A stretch of 43,538 nt of DNA from assembly GCA_011525945.1 (NCBI GenBank), contig WYBJ01000072.1, positions 1 to 43,538 of the forward strand. Reading direction: 5' to 3'. The notes below the pieces were generated by a model. The model did no database searches, was not told the DNA's origin, and saw only the letters and a program-made list of their open reading frames with translations. The position numbers and the translations under genes are program-made. Origin of the DNA: Burkholderiaceae bacterium (GTDB taxonomy: Bacteria > Pseudomonadota > Gammaproteobacteria > Burkholderiales > WYBJ01). Positions 8,241 through 16,517 of this stretch are shown here, piece after piece; positions within the stretch are counted from its first letter, which is position 1; each line of letters starts with the position of its first letter.

Positions 8241-10256
8241 TCAATCGAACAACGGCAGCCGGCCGCTCAATCGTGCCGCCCACTCCAGCGGGTCGAAGCG
8301 CGCCGCGCGCCCGCCCAGACAATCTGCCAGGAACGTCTCGGCTGCGCGCAACACCCGGAGGTGATGCGCCCAATAGCCCAACGAATGCCCCATTTCCGGA
8401 ATGGCCACGTATTGCACGGGCCGGCCTCGGCTGCGTAGCGCCTCGACCATGCGCACCGATTGCTCGGCACGGACGCGCACGTCGTTCTTGCCTTGCACGA
8501 TGAGGATGGGATGTTCGATTCGATCCGCCAGGGCGAGCGGCGAAGTCCTGCGCATGCGCTCCCGATCGATCGGCACGGCCGGATCGCCGACAAAGTGGTA
8601 CCAGTAGCTGAGCTCGAGTTCCCAATACGGCGGAAACGCCTCGATCAGGCGGACGAGATCGGTTGGACCGGCAATGTCCACGGCGCATGCGAACAGGCTC
8701 GAATCGCGCACGAGCGCCATCAAGCTCGCGTAGCCGCCGTAGCTGTGTCCCATGATCGCGATCGCACCCGGGTCGGCAATACCTTGCTCGATCGCCCAGC
8801 GGGCGCCGTCCGCGAGATCGTCCTGCATCCGGCCGCCGACCTCTCCCACCGCTGCGGTCAAGAACGAGCGACCATAGCCCGTGGAGCCGCGGAAATTGAT
8901 CGCGAGCACGGCATAACCGCGATTGGCGAGGAAATGCGCCCGCAGCATATCCTCGTTCCGGCGCGGGTCCGACCACACCACCCGCGACCAGGGACCGCCG
9001 TGCACCAGCACGACCAAGGGCACGCGCTTACCTTCCGTTCCGGGAGGACGCACGAGGTAGGCAGGGATCGTCAGACCGTCGCGCGAGCGGAACTCGACCG
9101 CCTCGGGCACCGACAGCGTGCGCCCGAGTTCTTCCTGCCCGCTGCCGCCGAGCAGCTCGTAGGTCTTGCGGCCGCGATCGAGCAGGTAGTAGCGCCGGTC
9201 GGCGTGTGTGTACATGCTGATCACGAAGCGCTTCTCGGCCGCGTCCATGGACACGACGTCATAACCGAAGCGCATGCCGGCATATTCGTTCAGCAGCGGC
9301 TTCAGGTCGGCCTCGAGCGCGGGATCCAGGATGCGAATGCGCGGATAGTCCGCCTGCGTAACGAGCATGAGCGGTTCGCCGGTCCGCTTGCTCATGACCA
9401 CCCGGCCGACATCGGCGTGCGGGTCCTCGTACACGAGTCGGCCGACGCCGGTCGCCGTATCGACCTCGAACAAGGCGGTACGCTCGCGGGCTTTGTTGCT
9501 CAGCACCCAGGCTCGGCGATGGTCGCCCGACACGCCGAGCAGTTGCGTCTTGTCCTCGGTCTCGCGGGACAAGGCCGAGCGCTCCCGCAGGGGCGCGGGG
9601 CGTGGTTTGCCCCGCGGCCGCTCGGCGACCTCGGACTTGCGCCATCCGAGCACGGCGCCTTGCGCATCGGTAACGGGTGCGACCGCATCACCCGGATTTG
9701 TCGCGATCAGCTCCTCGGCCCCGCTGGCGAGATCGATCCGATAGAGATCGCGCACGTTGCGATCGCGCCGGTTGTGCAGCACCAGCACGTGCTGCGGGTC
9801 CGAATCCAGAATGCGGTATAGCCAGACGCGCACTCCGGGATAGGGCGTGAGATCGCGCGCTTCGGCGTTGGGGTCGTCCAGATCCAGGCGATACAGATGG
9901 TGGTTCTCCGCCCCCGACTGGTCAGCCAGAATCAGCAGGCGCCGACCGTCTGCCGACCAATGCATGGTGCTGCCACCGACCCGGTAGCGATGTATCGATC
10001 CGTCATCATTGCGCACGTGCAAGCGACGACCCCACCGCGACGGACCGGTCCAACGCAGCCGGCTGCCATCGGGGGAGAAGGAAAATTCGCCCAACCCGTC
10101 GCGGTGAAAGACGAACTCGTAGGCAGGGATGAGGGCAGGCAGATCGGCAGTGCGCAGCCCCGGGTGCACCGGCGCGCGCTCGCAGCCGCAGACGAGCAGC
10201 CCGACCAGCGCGCACAGCGCGATGCGGCGCGATGACGCTTGCAGGCTAGGCAGCAA
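8241..10256 (-). CDS. S9 family (prolyl oligopeptidase-like) lipoprotein peptidase
   Basis: A 671-residue serine peptidase of the S9 clan. After a signal sequence with lipobox-like LLVCGC come beta-propeller-type repeats (SFSPDGSRLRW, STMHWSADGRRLLIL) and a C-terminal alpha/beta hydrolase domain. The catalytic triad is visible: Ser in GHSYGGYAS, Asp in GKNDVRV and His in EMGHSLGYW. It probably trims peptides in the periplasm, anchored to a membrane. I chose the TTG at 10256, whose bases overlap the stop of the upstream dehydrogenase, because it gives a normal signal peptide; a longer frame up to 10361 would bury the signal. The substrate is not predictable from the sequence. Confidence 0.88.
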   Translation of the reverse strand: MLPSLQASSRRIALCALVGLLVCGCERAPVHPGLRTADLPALIPAYEFVFHRDGLGEFSFSPDGSRLRWTGPSRWGRRLHVRNDDGSIHRYRVGGSTMHWSADGRRLLILADQSGAENHHLYRLDLDDPNAEARDLTPYPGVRVWLYRILDSDPQHVLVLHNRRDRNVRDLYRIDLASGAEELIATNPGDAVAPVTDAQGAVLGWRKSEVAERPRGKPRPAPLRERSALSRETEDKTQLLGVSGDHRRAWVLSNKARERTALFEVDTATGVGRLVYEDPHADVGRVVMSKRTGEPLMLVTQADYPRIRILDPALEADLKPLLNEYAGMRFGYDVVSMDAAEKRFVISMYTHADRRYYLLDRGRKTYELLGGSGQEELGRTLSVPEAVEFRSRDGLTIPAYLVRPPGTEGKRVPLVVLVHGGPWSRVVWSDPRRNEDMLRAHFLANRGYAVLAINFRGSTGYGRSFLTAAVGEVGGRMQDDLADGARWAIEQGIADPGAIAIMGHSYGGYASLMALVRDSSLFACAVDIAGPTDLVRLIEAFPPYWELELSYWYHFVGDPAVPIDRERMRRTSPLALADRIEHPILIVQGKNDVRVRAEQSVRMVEALRSRGRPVQYVAIPEMGHSLGYWAHHLRVLRAAETFLADCLGGRAARFDPLEWAARLSGRLPLFD

Positions 10257-11244
10257 GTTGCCGGATCTGTGCCAGCAGCGAATCGCTGAGCGCGACGCCT
10301 TCGGCGCGCGCCTTTGCCTGCGCGGCGTGACGGCGGGCCCCTGGAAGCCGCACATCGTCATCCGCCGTCATGGCCGCAACGAGCGCCTCGATGCGGGTCA
10401 TGAAGACTTCGCGCCCGGCCAAAGCGCGCGGATCGATGGCAATCAGCGCATGTCCGATCCGTGCAGGCCTCCCGGGCTCGAAAAACGAGTCGTTCTCGAA
10501 ACCGAACGACGCGCCGGTCAGGGCACAGCACAAGATCTCGACGGTGAGAGCCAGCATTGCGCCTTTTGCGCCGCCGATCGCGGCCAGACTGCCGGTGAGC
10601 GCAGCCTTGGCATCGGTGGTCGGATGCCCGTCGCGATCCAACGCCCAGCCTATGGGGATGGGCTTACCCTGCTCGGCATGCAGCATGATCTTGCCGCGCA
10701 CCACCTCGGTGAGCGACAGATCGATCACGAGCGCAGGATGATCTCGACGCGGAAACACCGCAGCGACGGGATTGGTGCCGAACAGCGGCCGCCTGCCGCC
10801 CCACGCATTGATCGCCGCCGGCGAGTTCGAGAACGCCAGACCCACCATCCCGGCCGCACCCACGCGTTCGAGGTGATACGCCATGGCGCCGGCATGGTGG
10901 CTGCCGGTCACGCCTGCAAAAGCGATTCCGTGGCGCTGCGCGCGTGCCACCGCCTCGGTCGAAGCGAGCGCCAGCGCCTCGTAGGCAAGCCCACCGCCCG
11001 CATCGATCAAGCAACAACCGGCGCCGTCATGCACGATACGCGGCGCCGCCGCTCCTTGCGCGCGCCCTGATCTCAGGTGCGAGCAATAGAGCGCGAGCCG
11101 CGCGAGGCCATGCGTGGGGATTCCGCTCGCCTCGGCGTGTACCAGCGCCTCGGCCGTCGCGCACGCCATGGTCGTGGAAGCGCCGGCACGGCGTAGCGCC
11201 GCCGTGGCATGCGTGATCAGATCGGAGATGGTTACGAACGGCAC
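10246..11244 (-). CDS. Ldh family oxidoreductase (malate/L-lactate/sulfolactate dehydrogenase type)
   Basis: A 332-residue NAD(P)-dependent 2-hydroxyacid dehydrogenase of the Ldh2/malate-L-lactate family, which is unrelated to classical MDH and LDH. Family features include ASGIPTHGLARLALY, the catalytic-His region GVTGSHHAGAMAYHLE, FSNSPAAINAWGGRRPLFGTNP and the GAKGAMLALTVEIL segment. Known members act on malate, lactate, ureidoglycolate, sulfolactate or piperideine-carboxylate, so the substrate is open. I chose the GTG at 11244, which gives MPFVTISDLI, a typical family N-terminus. A strong promoter lies about 85 bp upstream. The 3' end overlaps the S9 peptidase start. Confidence 0.9.
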   Translation of the reverse strand: MPFVTISDLITHATAALRRAGASTTMACATAEALVHAEASGIPTHGLARLALYCSHLRSGRAQGAAAPRIVHDGAGCCLIDAGGGLAYEALALASTEAVARAQRHGIAFAGVTGSHHAGAMAYHLERVGAAGMVGLAFSNSPAAINAWGGRRPLFGTNPVAAVFPRRDHPALVIDLSLTEVVRGKIMLHAEQGKPIPIGWALDRDGHPTTDAKAALTGSLAAIGGAKGAMLALTVEILCCALTGASFGFENDSFFEPGRPARIGHALIAIDPRALAGREVFMTRIEALVAAMTADDDVRLPGARRHAAQAKARAEGVALSDSLLAQIRQLAA

Positions 11245-11327
11245 GGACCGAACCCTGTTCGGTAAGGCGTATTGCGCATCGTGCGCGCCCACGCCACCAG
11301 CAAGGCGACGAGCGTGCAAGCGCGCGG

Positions 11328-11356
11328 ATTGTAGAGGCCGTCCGGGATGGGGTCAA
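11328..11356 (-). promoter_or_regulatory. Sigma70 promoter of the Ldh-like gene
   Basis: TTGACC (11351-11356) and TACAAT (11328-11333) on the minus strand are separated by exactly 17 bp. Transcription would begin near 11321, leaving a leader of about 77 nt before the GTG start. This is the main recognisable element in the 278-bp gap between the dehydrogenase and the response regulator. Confidence 0.72.
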
Positions 11357-11522
11357 CGCGCCCATGCTGAGCACGGTAGAAGTTCGATTGGCTCAACACC
11401 ATGACGCCCGCGTCCGCGACTCGCCGAATGTCTTCCCGCGCCTTTGCGCCGGTCGCTCGAACGCAACAACCCGGCGCGCGCCGGCAGCGCGCCGAATCGA
11501 GACGCGTCAAGCGGCGAGCCGC

Positions 11523-12149
11523 TCAGGCCGCGCGCTCGCGGTCCGCGGTCAGCGCGAAGCGAATGAGCTCGGAGAGATTGCGCGCCTGCAGCTTCTCCAT
11601 CAGGCGCGCCTTGTATACCTCGACTGTGCGTGGGCTGATGCCGAGCGCTTCTCCGATCTCGCGGTTGTGCCGTCCGGCGGCGGCAAGATCCATGACCTGG
11701 CGCTCGCGCGGCGTAAGCCGCGCCATACGCGATGAGGTCTCGTCGCCGACCACTCTCTCCGCGCGCCGCTTCGCATCGCGTTCCAGCGCCGAACCGACCG
11801 CCGCGACCAACTGCTCCTCGTCGAGCGGTTTCTCGAGAAAATCGACCGCGCCGGATTTCAGCGCCTGGCGCGCGGACGCCGCATCACCGTGCCCGGTGAT
11901 GATGACGATCGGCATCTCGACGTTCTGCGCCGCCAGCCTGGATTGCAGATCCAACCCCGACATACCGCTCATCTTGATATCGAGCACGAGGCAACCGCGC
12001 CAATCCTTGCGGTAGGCAGCCAGGAAATCCTCGGCACTGCTGAAGATCGCCGTACGATAACCCTTCAGGCCGAGCAACAAGGCAAGCGCGTCGCGCACCG
12101 CCACATCGTCATCGACGATGAACACGGTTTGTTCAACTATCGTTGTCAT
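11523..12149 (-). CDS. FixJ/NarL-type response regulator
   Basis: A 208-residue two-component regulator. The receiver domain (about 7-120) has the acidic pocket Asp13-Asp15, phospho-acceptor Asp57 in LVLDIKMSG, the ITGHGDA switch and the conserved Lys in FLEKPLDEE. The C-terminal LuxR-type helix-turn-helix contains LTPRERQVMDLAAAGRHN and ISPRTVEVYKARLMEKL. This is the FixJ/TtrR arrangement. Its start overlaps the stop of the partner histidine kinase by 17 bp, so both are expressed and probably coupled. No target promoter can be named from the sequence. Confidence 0.95.
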   Translation of the reverse strand: MTTIVEQTVFIVDDDVAVRDALALLLGLKGYRTAIFSSAEDFLAAYRKDWRGCLVLDIKMSGMSGLDLQSRLAAQNVEMPIVIITGHGDAASARQALKSGAVDFLEKPLDEEQLVAAVGSALERDAKRRAERVVGDETSSRMARLTPRERQVMDLAAAGRHNREIGEALGISPRTVEVYKARLMEKLQARNLSELIRFALTADRERAA

Positions 12150-13794
12150 CGGTTTCTCCTGTCAGGGTGGGCAGTGTCAGATGGAATGACCCGTGATCGG
12201 TCGGCTCCACCCAGAGCCGGCCGCCATGCGCCTTGACGATCGCACGACTGATCGCGAGCCCGATACCCATGCCGTGCGACTTCGAAGTCGAGAACGGCAG
12301 GAACAACTTATCGCGTAACGACGGCGGAATTCCAGGCCCGGAATCGACTACGCTCAGCTGCACGAAACCGGCATCGTGGTTCGCCGCCGTTAGCCTGATT
12401 TCGCGGCGCACCGGCCGTGCCTCCCGAATCGAGTCGAGCGCGTTCGCGATCAGATTGCGAAATACGATCTCGAGTTCCAACCGATCGACCAGGACGCGCG
12501 CCAGGTCGGGCTCGATCGTCAGGTTGAGGGCGATGCCGTCGGCTTTGGCTTCCTGCGCGAACGCTGCGCGCATGGCCTCGAGAAACTCACCGGGCGCCAG
12601 GCGTTCCAGGTTCATGGTGCCGCTGCGCAGGAAATCGCGCAGGCGTTTGACGATTGCGCCGACGCGCTGCGCCTGCTCGGTGATCTTGCCGACCGTCTGC
12701 TCGAGCTGACCCATATCCGGAGGCGTACGCGCGAGCATATGCTGGCAGGCTCGTCCGTACGTTACCAGCGCGGTCAACGGCTGGTTGACTTCGTGCGCCA
12801 GCGCGGCCGCCATCTCGCCGGCTGCCGCGAGCCGCAGCGATTGACGCAGGCTCTCCTGCGCGCGCTCGCGCTCGTCCACCACCACGCCGAGCAGCAGCCC
12901 GGTAACGCTCAGTCCGAGCATACGTGCCTGCAACTCCAGCAACGTGCCGACCTCGCTGCCGCTCGCTTGCACGACGATAATCAGCCCGACCTGGACGAAC
13001 GCGAGCCCCGCGGCAGCACCGACTAGACCTTGTCGCGCCGCGATCCAGATGAGCGGCAGGAACAGGACGAAGAAATACTTCACGTGTCCGCCCGGCAGGA
13101 AAGCGAACACGGCGGCCAGAATAGCGACTGTGCTGACAAGCTGCACCCACGTCTCCCAGCGCGGCAGCAACGCGGCGAGCTTGCGCCGCCCAACCCGATC
13201 CGCCAGCACCAGAAAAAAGGGCATCAAGGCGAGCACGCCGACGACATCGCCGATCCAGTAACGAGACAGTGCCTGCGGAAAGTTCGACCACTCGGCCAAG
13301 CCGAGCACTACGTGACTGCCGACGTAGATGCTGCCGATCAGCAGCGGCGCGATCGACACGATTCCGAGCATCCAGGCGAAATCGCGCAGACTGCGGATAC
13401 GGCCGCGCACCGACAAATGTCGCGACAACGCCATGCCGGCGATGGTGTAGCCGGTGGCCATGATGAAGACGCCCACCAAGACGCTCAGCAGCGGTGTCGG
13501 GGTCTGGCGCACCAAAGCCTCGGACACCAGCATCGCGAACAACAATGCCGGCGCTGCACGTAGACCTCGGATCAGGACCAATCCGAGCGCCAGCGCGATC
13601 TGTGGGTTCCACGGCGTGATGCCGATCAAGGCAGAGGGGTGAATGAAGCTGACGCGCTCCAGCACCAGGTACAAACCGACGAAGACAATCGCCAGTTCCC
13701 ACTCCTGCAGCGACCAGATCGCGGACGCACGCAATTCCGTGCCGATGCCCCCGAGCGGTTGCTGCAACAATCCGGATGACTGTGTTTTCTGCAT
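12133..13794 (-). CDS. MASE1-domain sensor histidine kinase
   Basis: An inner-membrane sensor of about 553 residues. The first half has roughly eight hydrophobic segments matching a MASE1-type integral sensory domain, whose ligand is generally unknown. The cytoplasmic part has the H-box LAHEVNQPLTALVTYGRA, the N-box NLIANALDS, the G1 box VDSGPGIPP and the F/G2 region LFLPFSTSKSHGMGIGLA, all intact. The kinase core is of the FixL/DctB-like subfamily, in keeping with a FixJ-type partner. The start is uncertain: I chose the ATG at 13794 (MQKTQSSGLL); in-frame starts at 13818 and 13839 would add up to 15 residues. No PAS or heme domain is present. Confidence 0.9.
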   Translation of the reverse strand: MQKTQSSGLLQQPLGGIGTELRASAIWSLQEWELAIVFVGLYLVLERVSFIHPSALIGITPWNPQIALALGLVLIRGLRAAPALLFAMLVSEALVRQTPTPLLSVLVGVFIMATGYTIAGMALSRHLSVRGRIRSLRDFAWMLGIVSIAPLLIGSIYVGSHVVLGLAEWSNFPQALSRYWIGDVVGVLALMPFFLVLADRVGRRKLAALLPRWETWVQLVSTVAILAAVFAFLPGGHVKYFFVLFLPLIWIAARQGLVGAAAGLAFVQVGLIIVVQASGSEVGTLLELQARMLGLSVTGLLLGVVVDERERAQESLRQSLRLAAAGEMAAALAHEVNQPLTALVTYGRACQHMLARTPPDMGQLEQTVGKITEQAQRVGAIVKRLRDFLRSGTMNLERLAPGEFLEAMRAAFAQEAKADGIALNLTIEPDLARVLVDRLELEIVFRNLIANALDSIREARPVRREIRLTAANHDAGFVQLSVVDSGPGIPPSLRDKLFLPFSTSKSHGMGIGLAISRAIVKAHGGRLWVEPTDHGSFHLTLPTLTGETDDNDS

Positions 13795-13969
13795 ACGTAT
13801 CTCGATGACTGCCCGCATCGGAACCGTACGATATCGCACGCGTACCGCGTTCCAGTGAGCGGTCTCACGCCAACTTTTGTAACACTACGTCACAGAGCGT
13901 ACGCACTCGGAAACAGAAGCGCAACCCCCCGCGACGAGTATTTCTTGTCGGGGCTTTGAAACCATCCCG

Positions 13970-15106
13970 TCAGAGCGGTCTTTCCCTGTTGCACCAACGT
14001 TCGCACATCGTACGGACCACATCGGCAAGCGAACCGCTGCGCGCGTGCAAGGCGCGCATCCATTGCGCGTCGTTCACCTCCGATGTAACCCGGGAGCGCA
14101 GGAACGCCAGCGCGGTGGTGCTGCCCAGACGGGCGGCGCAGCCTTCGAGCTGCTGCAAAATCGCGAGGATCTCGCTACGCAGGCTCACCGATCGGCCACT
14201 GCGGACATCGGCAATCTGCGCACCGAATCCGAAGCGGCAAGCCTGGAACCGGTTGTAGTCGTAGACGTATGCATCCTCGGCAACGTCATCCGCGGCCTCG
14301 GTCTGATCCGTAAGCCATGCACACAGCGCCTGCGCAAACGCCGCGATCGCCGCCGCAGTCTCGATTTCGATCGGGGTATCACAGACCCGGATCTCGATCG
14401 TGCCGAACTCGGGTTTGGGCCGCACGTCCCAGTAGAAGTCCTTCATACTGCGCACGATGCCGAACCCCGCCATGCGATCGAAGTAGCGCTTAAACCCCGT
14501 CCAATCGGCAACGATCGGCATCTGCCCCGAAAGCGGAAAAGCCGAGACCGCGTGCAGGCGCGAGCTGTCGAAGGCGGTGTCTTCGCCTTGCGAGAAAGGC
14601 GAAGCCGCGGCGAGCGCGATGAAATGCGGGACGAAGCGCGCCATCCGGCGCGTGAGCACAATCGCCTGGTCGGCCGAGGCGCAGCCGATATGAATGTGCT
14701 GACCGAACACGGTGAACTGCTTGGCGAGATAGCCGTACAGCTCGGACAGCGCCGAAAAGCGCTCGGTCGGAAAAATCCTGCGTTGCGACCAGTGGTGGAA
14801 CGGGTGTGCACCGCCTCCCGCGATGCCGATATTGAGTTTGTCCGCCGCCGCGCAAAGCGCGGCTCGCACTTCGGTCAGATCGCGTAACAGATCGGCATGG
14901 CGGGTGTGCACCTCGCTATTGACCTCGATCATGCTCTCGGTGATTTCGGGCTTGACATTTCGTGCGCGAGAGCTCTTCGCGAGTGCGCTGAGCAGGCTTT
15001 CGGCGCCGCGCGTGAGATCGAAATCACGCACGTTGACGAGCTGCAGTTCCAGCTCGATCCCCATGCTCAGCGCTTCACTTGCTCTGAATCGAGGCAGCAC
15101 CCTCAT
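13970..15106 (-). CDS. YbdK-family carboxylate-amine ligase (glutamate-cysteine ligase type 2)
   Basis: A 378-residue ATP-dependent ligase of the YbdK/GCS2 family. E. coli YbdK shows weak glutamate-cysteine ligase activity, but the physiological reaction in most bacteria is not settled. Visible family features are MGIELELQLVN near the N-terminus, KPEITESMIEVNSEV, the HPFHHWSQRRIFPTERF segment, FGQHIHIGCASADQAI and GTIEIRVCDTP. I chose the ATG at 15106 because it is preceded by GAGGGG and places the GIELELQL motif about 15 residues in, as in homologues. It follows the antiporter stop by only 5 bp, so the two are co-transcribed. Confidence 0.92.
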   Translation of the reverse strand: MRVLPRFRASEALSMGIELELQLVNVRDFDLTRGAESLLSALAKSSRARNVKPEITESMIEVNSEVHTRHADLLRDLTEVRAALCAAADKLNIGIAGGGAHPFHHWSQRRIFPTERFSALSELYGYLAKQFTVFGQHIHIGCASADQAIVLTRRMARFVPHFIALAAASPFSQGEDTAFDSSRLHAVSAFPLSGQMPIVADWTGFKRYFDRMAGFGIVRSMKDFYWDVRPKPEFGTIEIRVCDTPIEIETAAAIAAFAQALCAWLTDQTEAADDVAEDAYVYDYNRFQACRFGFGAQIADVRSGRSVSLRSEILAILQQLEGCAARLGSTTALAFLRSRVTSEVNDAQWMRALHARSGSLADVVRTMCERWCNRERPL

Positions 15107-15111
15107 CCCCC

Positions 15112-16299
15112 TCAGGACTTGACATCGCCGGCAAGCCGCAATGCCCAGTGCAACGCCAGAGGGCCGGCCAGCTCGAACACGACGATCGCAGCCAGCAACA
15201 CCGACGCGAGCTCCTGTCCAAACTGCGGGTAGCGCATACCGATATCGTGCATCAGCAGCAGCGCCATGCCGGACATCGGCATCAATGCCAATCCCAGACA
15301 GGCGCTCTGCCGCCACGGCAACGGCGACAGCGGCGCGGAGACCATCACGCCCAGCCATTTTCCGGCCGTGCGGGCGAGCACATAGATTACCGCAGCCCAG
15401 CCTGCGGTCTGCAACACGGGCCACGCCGCCTGCGCCCCGGTGATCACGAACAACAGGATGTAAAGCACGCGCGCCCCGCCGCCCAGGTCGAACTCCATCA
15501 GCGCGAAGCGACGCGGAATGTTGCGCGCCGTGGCGCCGGCGGAGAGCAAGGCGATGAAAACCGACAGCCGCAGCGCGGTTGCAAGCCCCACCGCGATCAA
15601 CACCGCGGCCACGATCAGGACGAAGTGGACGTCGGTACGCCGCGTCATGGCGCTCGCCGCATAGGGCAATGCAAATCCGATCGCAACACCGATGGCGAGC
15701 GAACCGAACAGCAGGTACAAAGGATGCAACACCACCGTGAGCCAGCCGGCGCGATATTCCAGGTGCACCATCGCGACCAGCATGGTGGTGAGCAGGAAGG
15801 CGAGCAGCGTGTTCACGGCCACCAGGTTGAGTGCGCGATCCGTGACCTGGCCTTGCGCATGCGCGTCGCTGGCGACAAGCCATACGACCGCTGGTGAAGT
15901 CGCGATCCCGATCGCAGCGGCCACCGCCGCCTGGATCGGTGGGAAGCCGAGTGCGATCAGCGCGGCGGCGGCGCCGGCGAAGCTCAGGGCGCTTTCCGCC
16001 AGCGCCGCAACCCACAGCGAGGGATCGCGGCGCAGCCACCGCAAGTCGAGGCGACGCCCCAGCTCGAACAGGACCAGCCCGACCGCGATGTCGACGATAA
16101 CGCGCGCTTCCGCCAATAGCGGCCGCACCGGCAGATCGAGCGCGAGAGGACCCACGACGAATCCCGCCAGCGCGTAGCCGAACACCGCAGGCATTCGCAA
16201 CCGCTGCGCCGCCGCACCCAGCACCCCGCCGATCACGAGCAATATGCCGAGCAGCAAAGCCTTGTTCAGCGGCGGCGGTAAATCGGGGAAAAAAGGCAT
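15112..16299 (-). CDS. CPA2-type cation:proton antiporter (KefB-like, no TrkA domain)
   Basis: A 395-residue inner-membrane protein with about 11-13 hydrophobic helices in the Na+/H+ exchanger (CPA2) family. Typical stretches are LRMPAVFGYALAGFVVGP and ARVIVDIAVGLVLFELGRRLD near the N-terminus, and GIATSPAVVWLVASD in the middle. It stops soon after the last helix, so it lacks the cytosolic TrkA-N/RCK domain of full-length KefB and KefC. The ion specificity (Na+, K+) cannot be read from the sequence. It is directly upstream of the YbdK-type ligase; KefB-type systems respond to glutathione, which makes the pairing suggestive but unproven. Confidence 0.9.
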   Translation of the reverse strand: MPFFPDLPPPLNKALLLGILLVIGGVLGAAAQRLRMPAVFGYALAGFVVGPLALDLPVRPLLAEARVIVDIAVGLVLFELGRRLDLRWLRRDPSLWVAALAESALSFAGAAAALIALGFPPIQAAVAAAIGIATSPAVVWLVASDAHAQGQVTDRALNLVAVNTLLAFLLTTMLVAMVHLEYRAGWLTVVLHPLYLLFGSLAIGVAIGFALPYAASAMTRRTDVHFVLIVAAVLIAVGLATALRLSVFIALLSAGATARNIPRRFALMEFDLGGGARVLYILLFVITGAQAAWPVLQTAGWAAVIYVLARTAGKWLGVMVSAPLSPLPWRQSACLGLALMPMSGMALLLMHDIGMRYPQFGQELASVLLAAIVVFELAGPLALHWALRLAGDVKS

Positions 16300-16395
16300 C
16301 AGCTCTCGGCCACCTTGGTTTCAAGGCACGGGCATGGCGCGCGGCGCCGCGACCGGCGGCATGCGCGTACGCGGATATCCGCTCGATGCGTTGGC

Positions 16396-16401
16396 TATAA
16401 T
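16396..16401 (+). promoter_or_regulatory. Possible -10 box of the IlvD/Edd gene
   Basis: A perfect TATAAT on the plus strand lies 116 bp upstream of the ATG at 16518. The -35 region at the right distance does not match TTGACA well, so an activator or a weak promoter is likely. The rest of this 218-bp divergent gap shows nothing else recognisable. Confidence 0.4.
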
Positions 16402-16517
16402 CCTTGCGCACGGGCGGCAAGCCACGGGCACGGCAGCACCCATGCCGGCGCAAGCCGGCCGCAGCACGCGCCGCGCATACCCGTGCCTCACATGCAATCC
16501 CACTGCGGAGGCCCGAA

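Noticed and set aside
10257..10361. Longer N-terminus for the S9 peptidase
   Set aside because: It would place the signal peptide over 40 residues in, and it overlaps the dehydrogenase coding sequence by over 100 bp.
11232..11510. Minus-strand 92-codon frame in the gap between the Ldh-like gene and the response regulator
   Set aside because: It covers the -10/-35 promoter of the Ldh-like gene, has Arg-rich composition, no ribosome binding site and no recognised motif.
13920..13950. Imperfect GC-rich inverted repeat after the YbdK-like gene
   Set aside because: The arms have a bulge and no T-run follows, so it is weaker than a usable intrinsic terminator.
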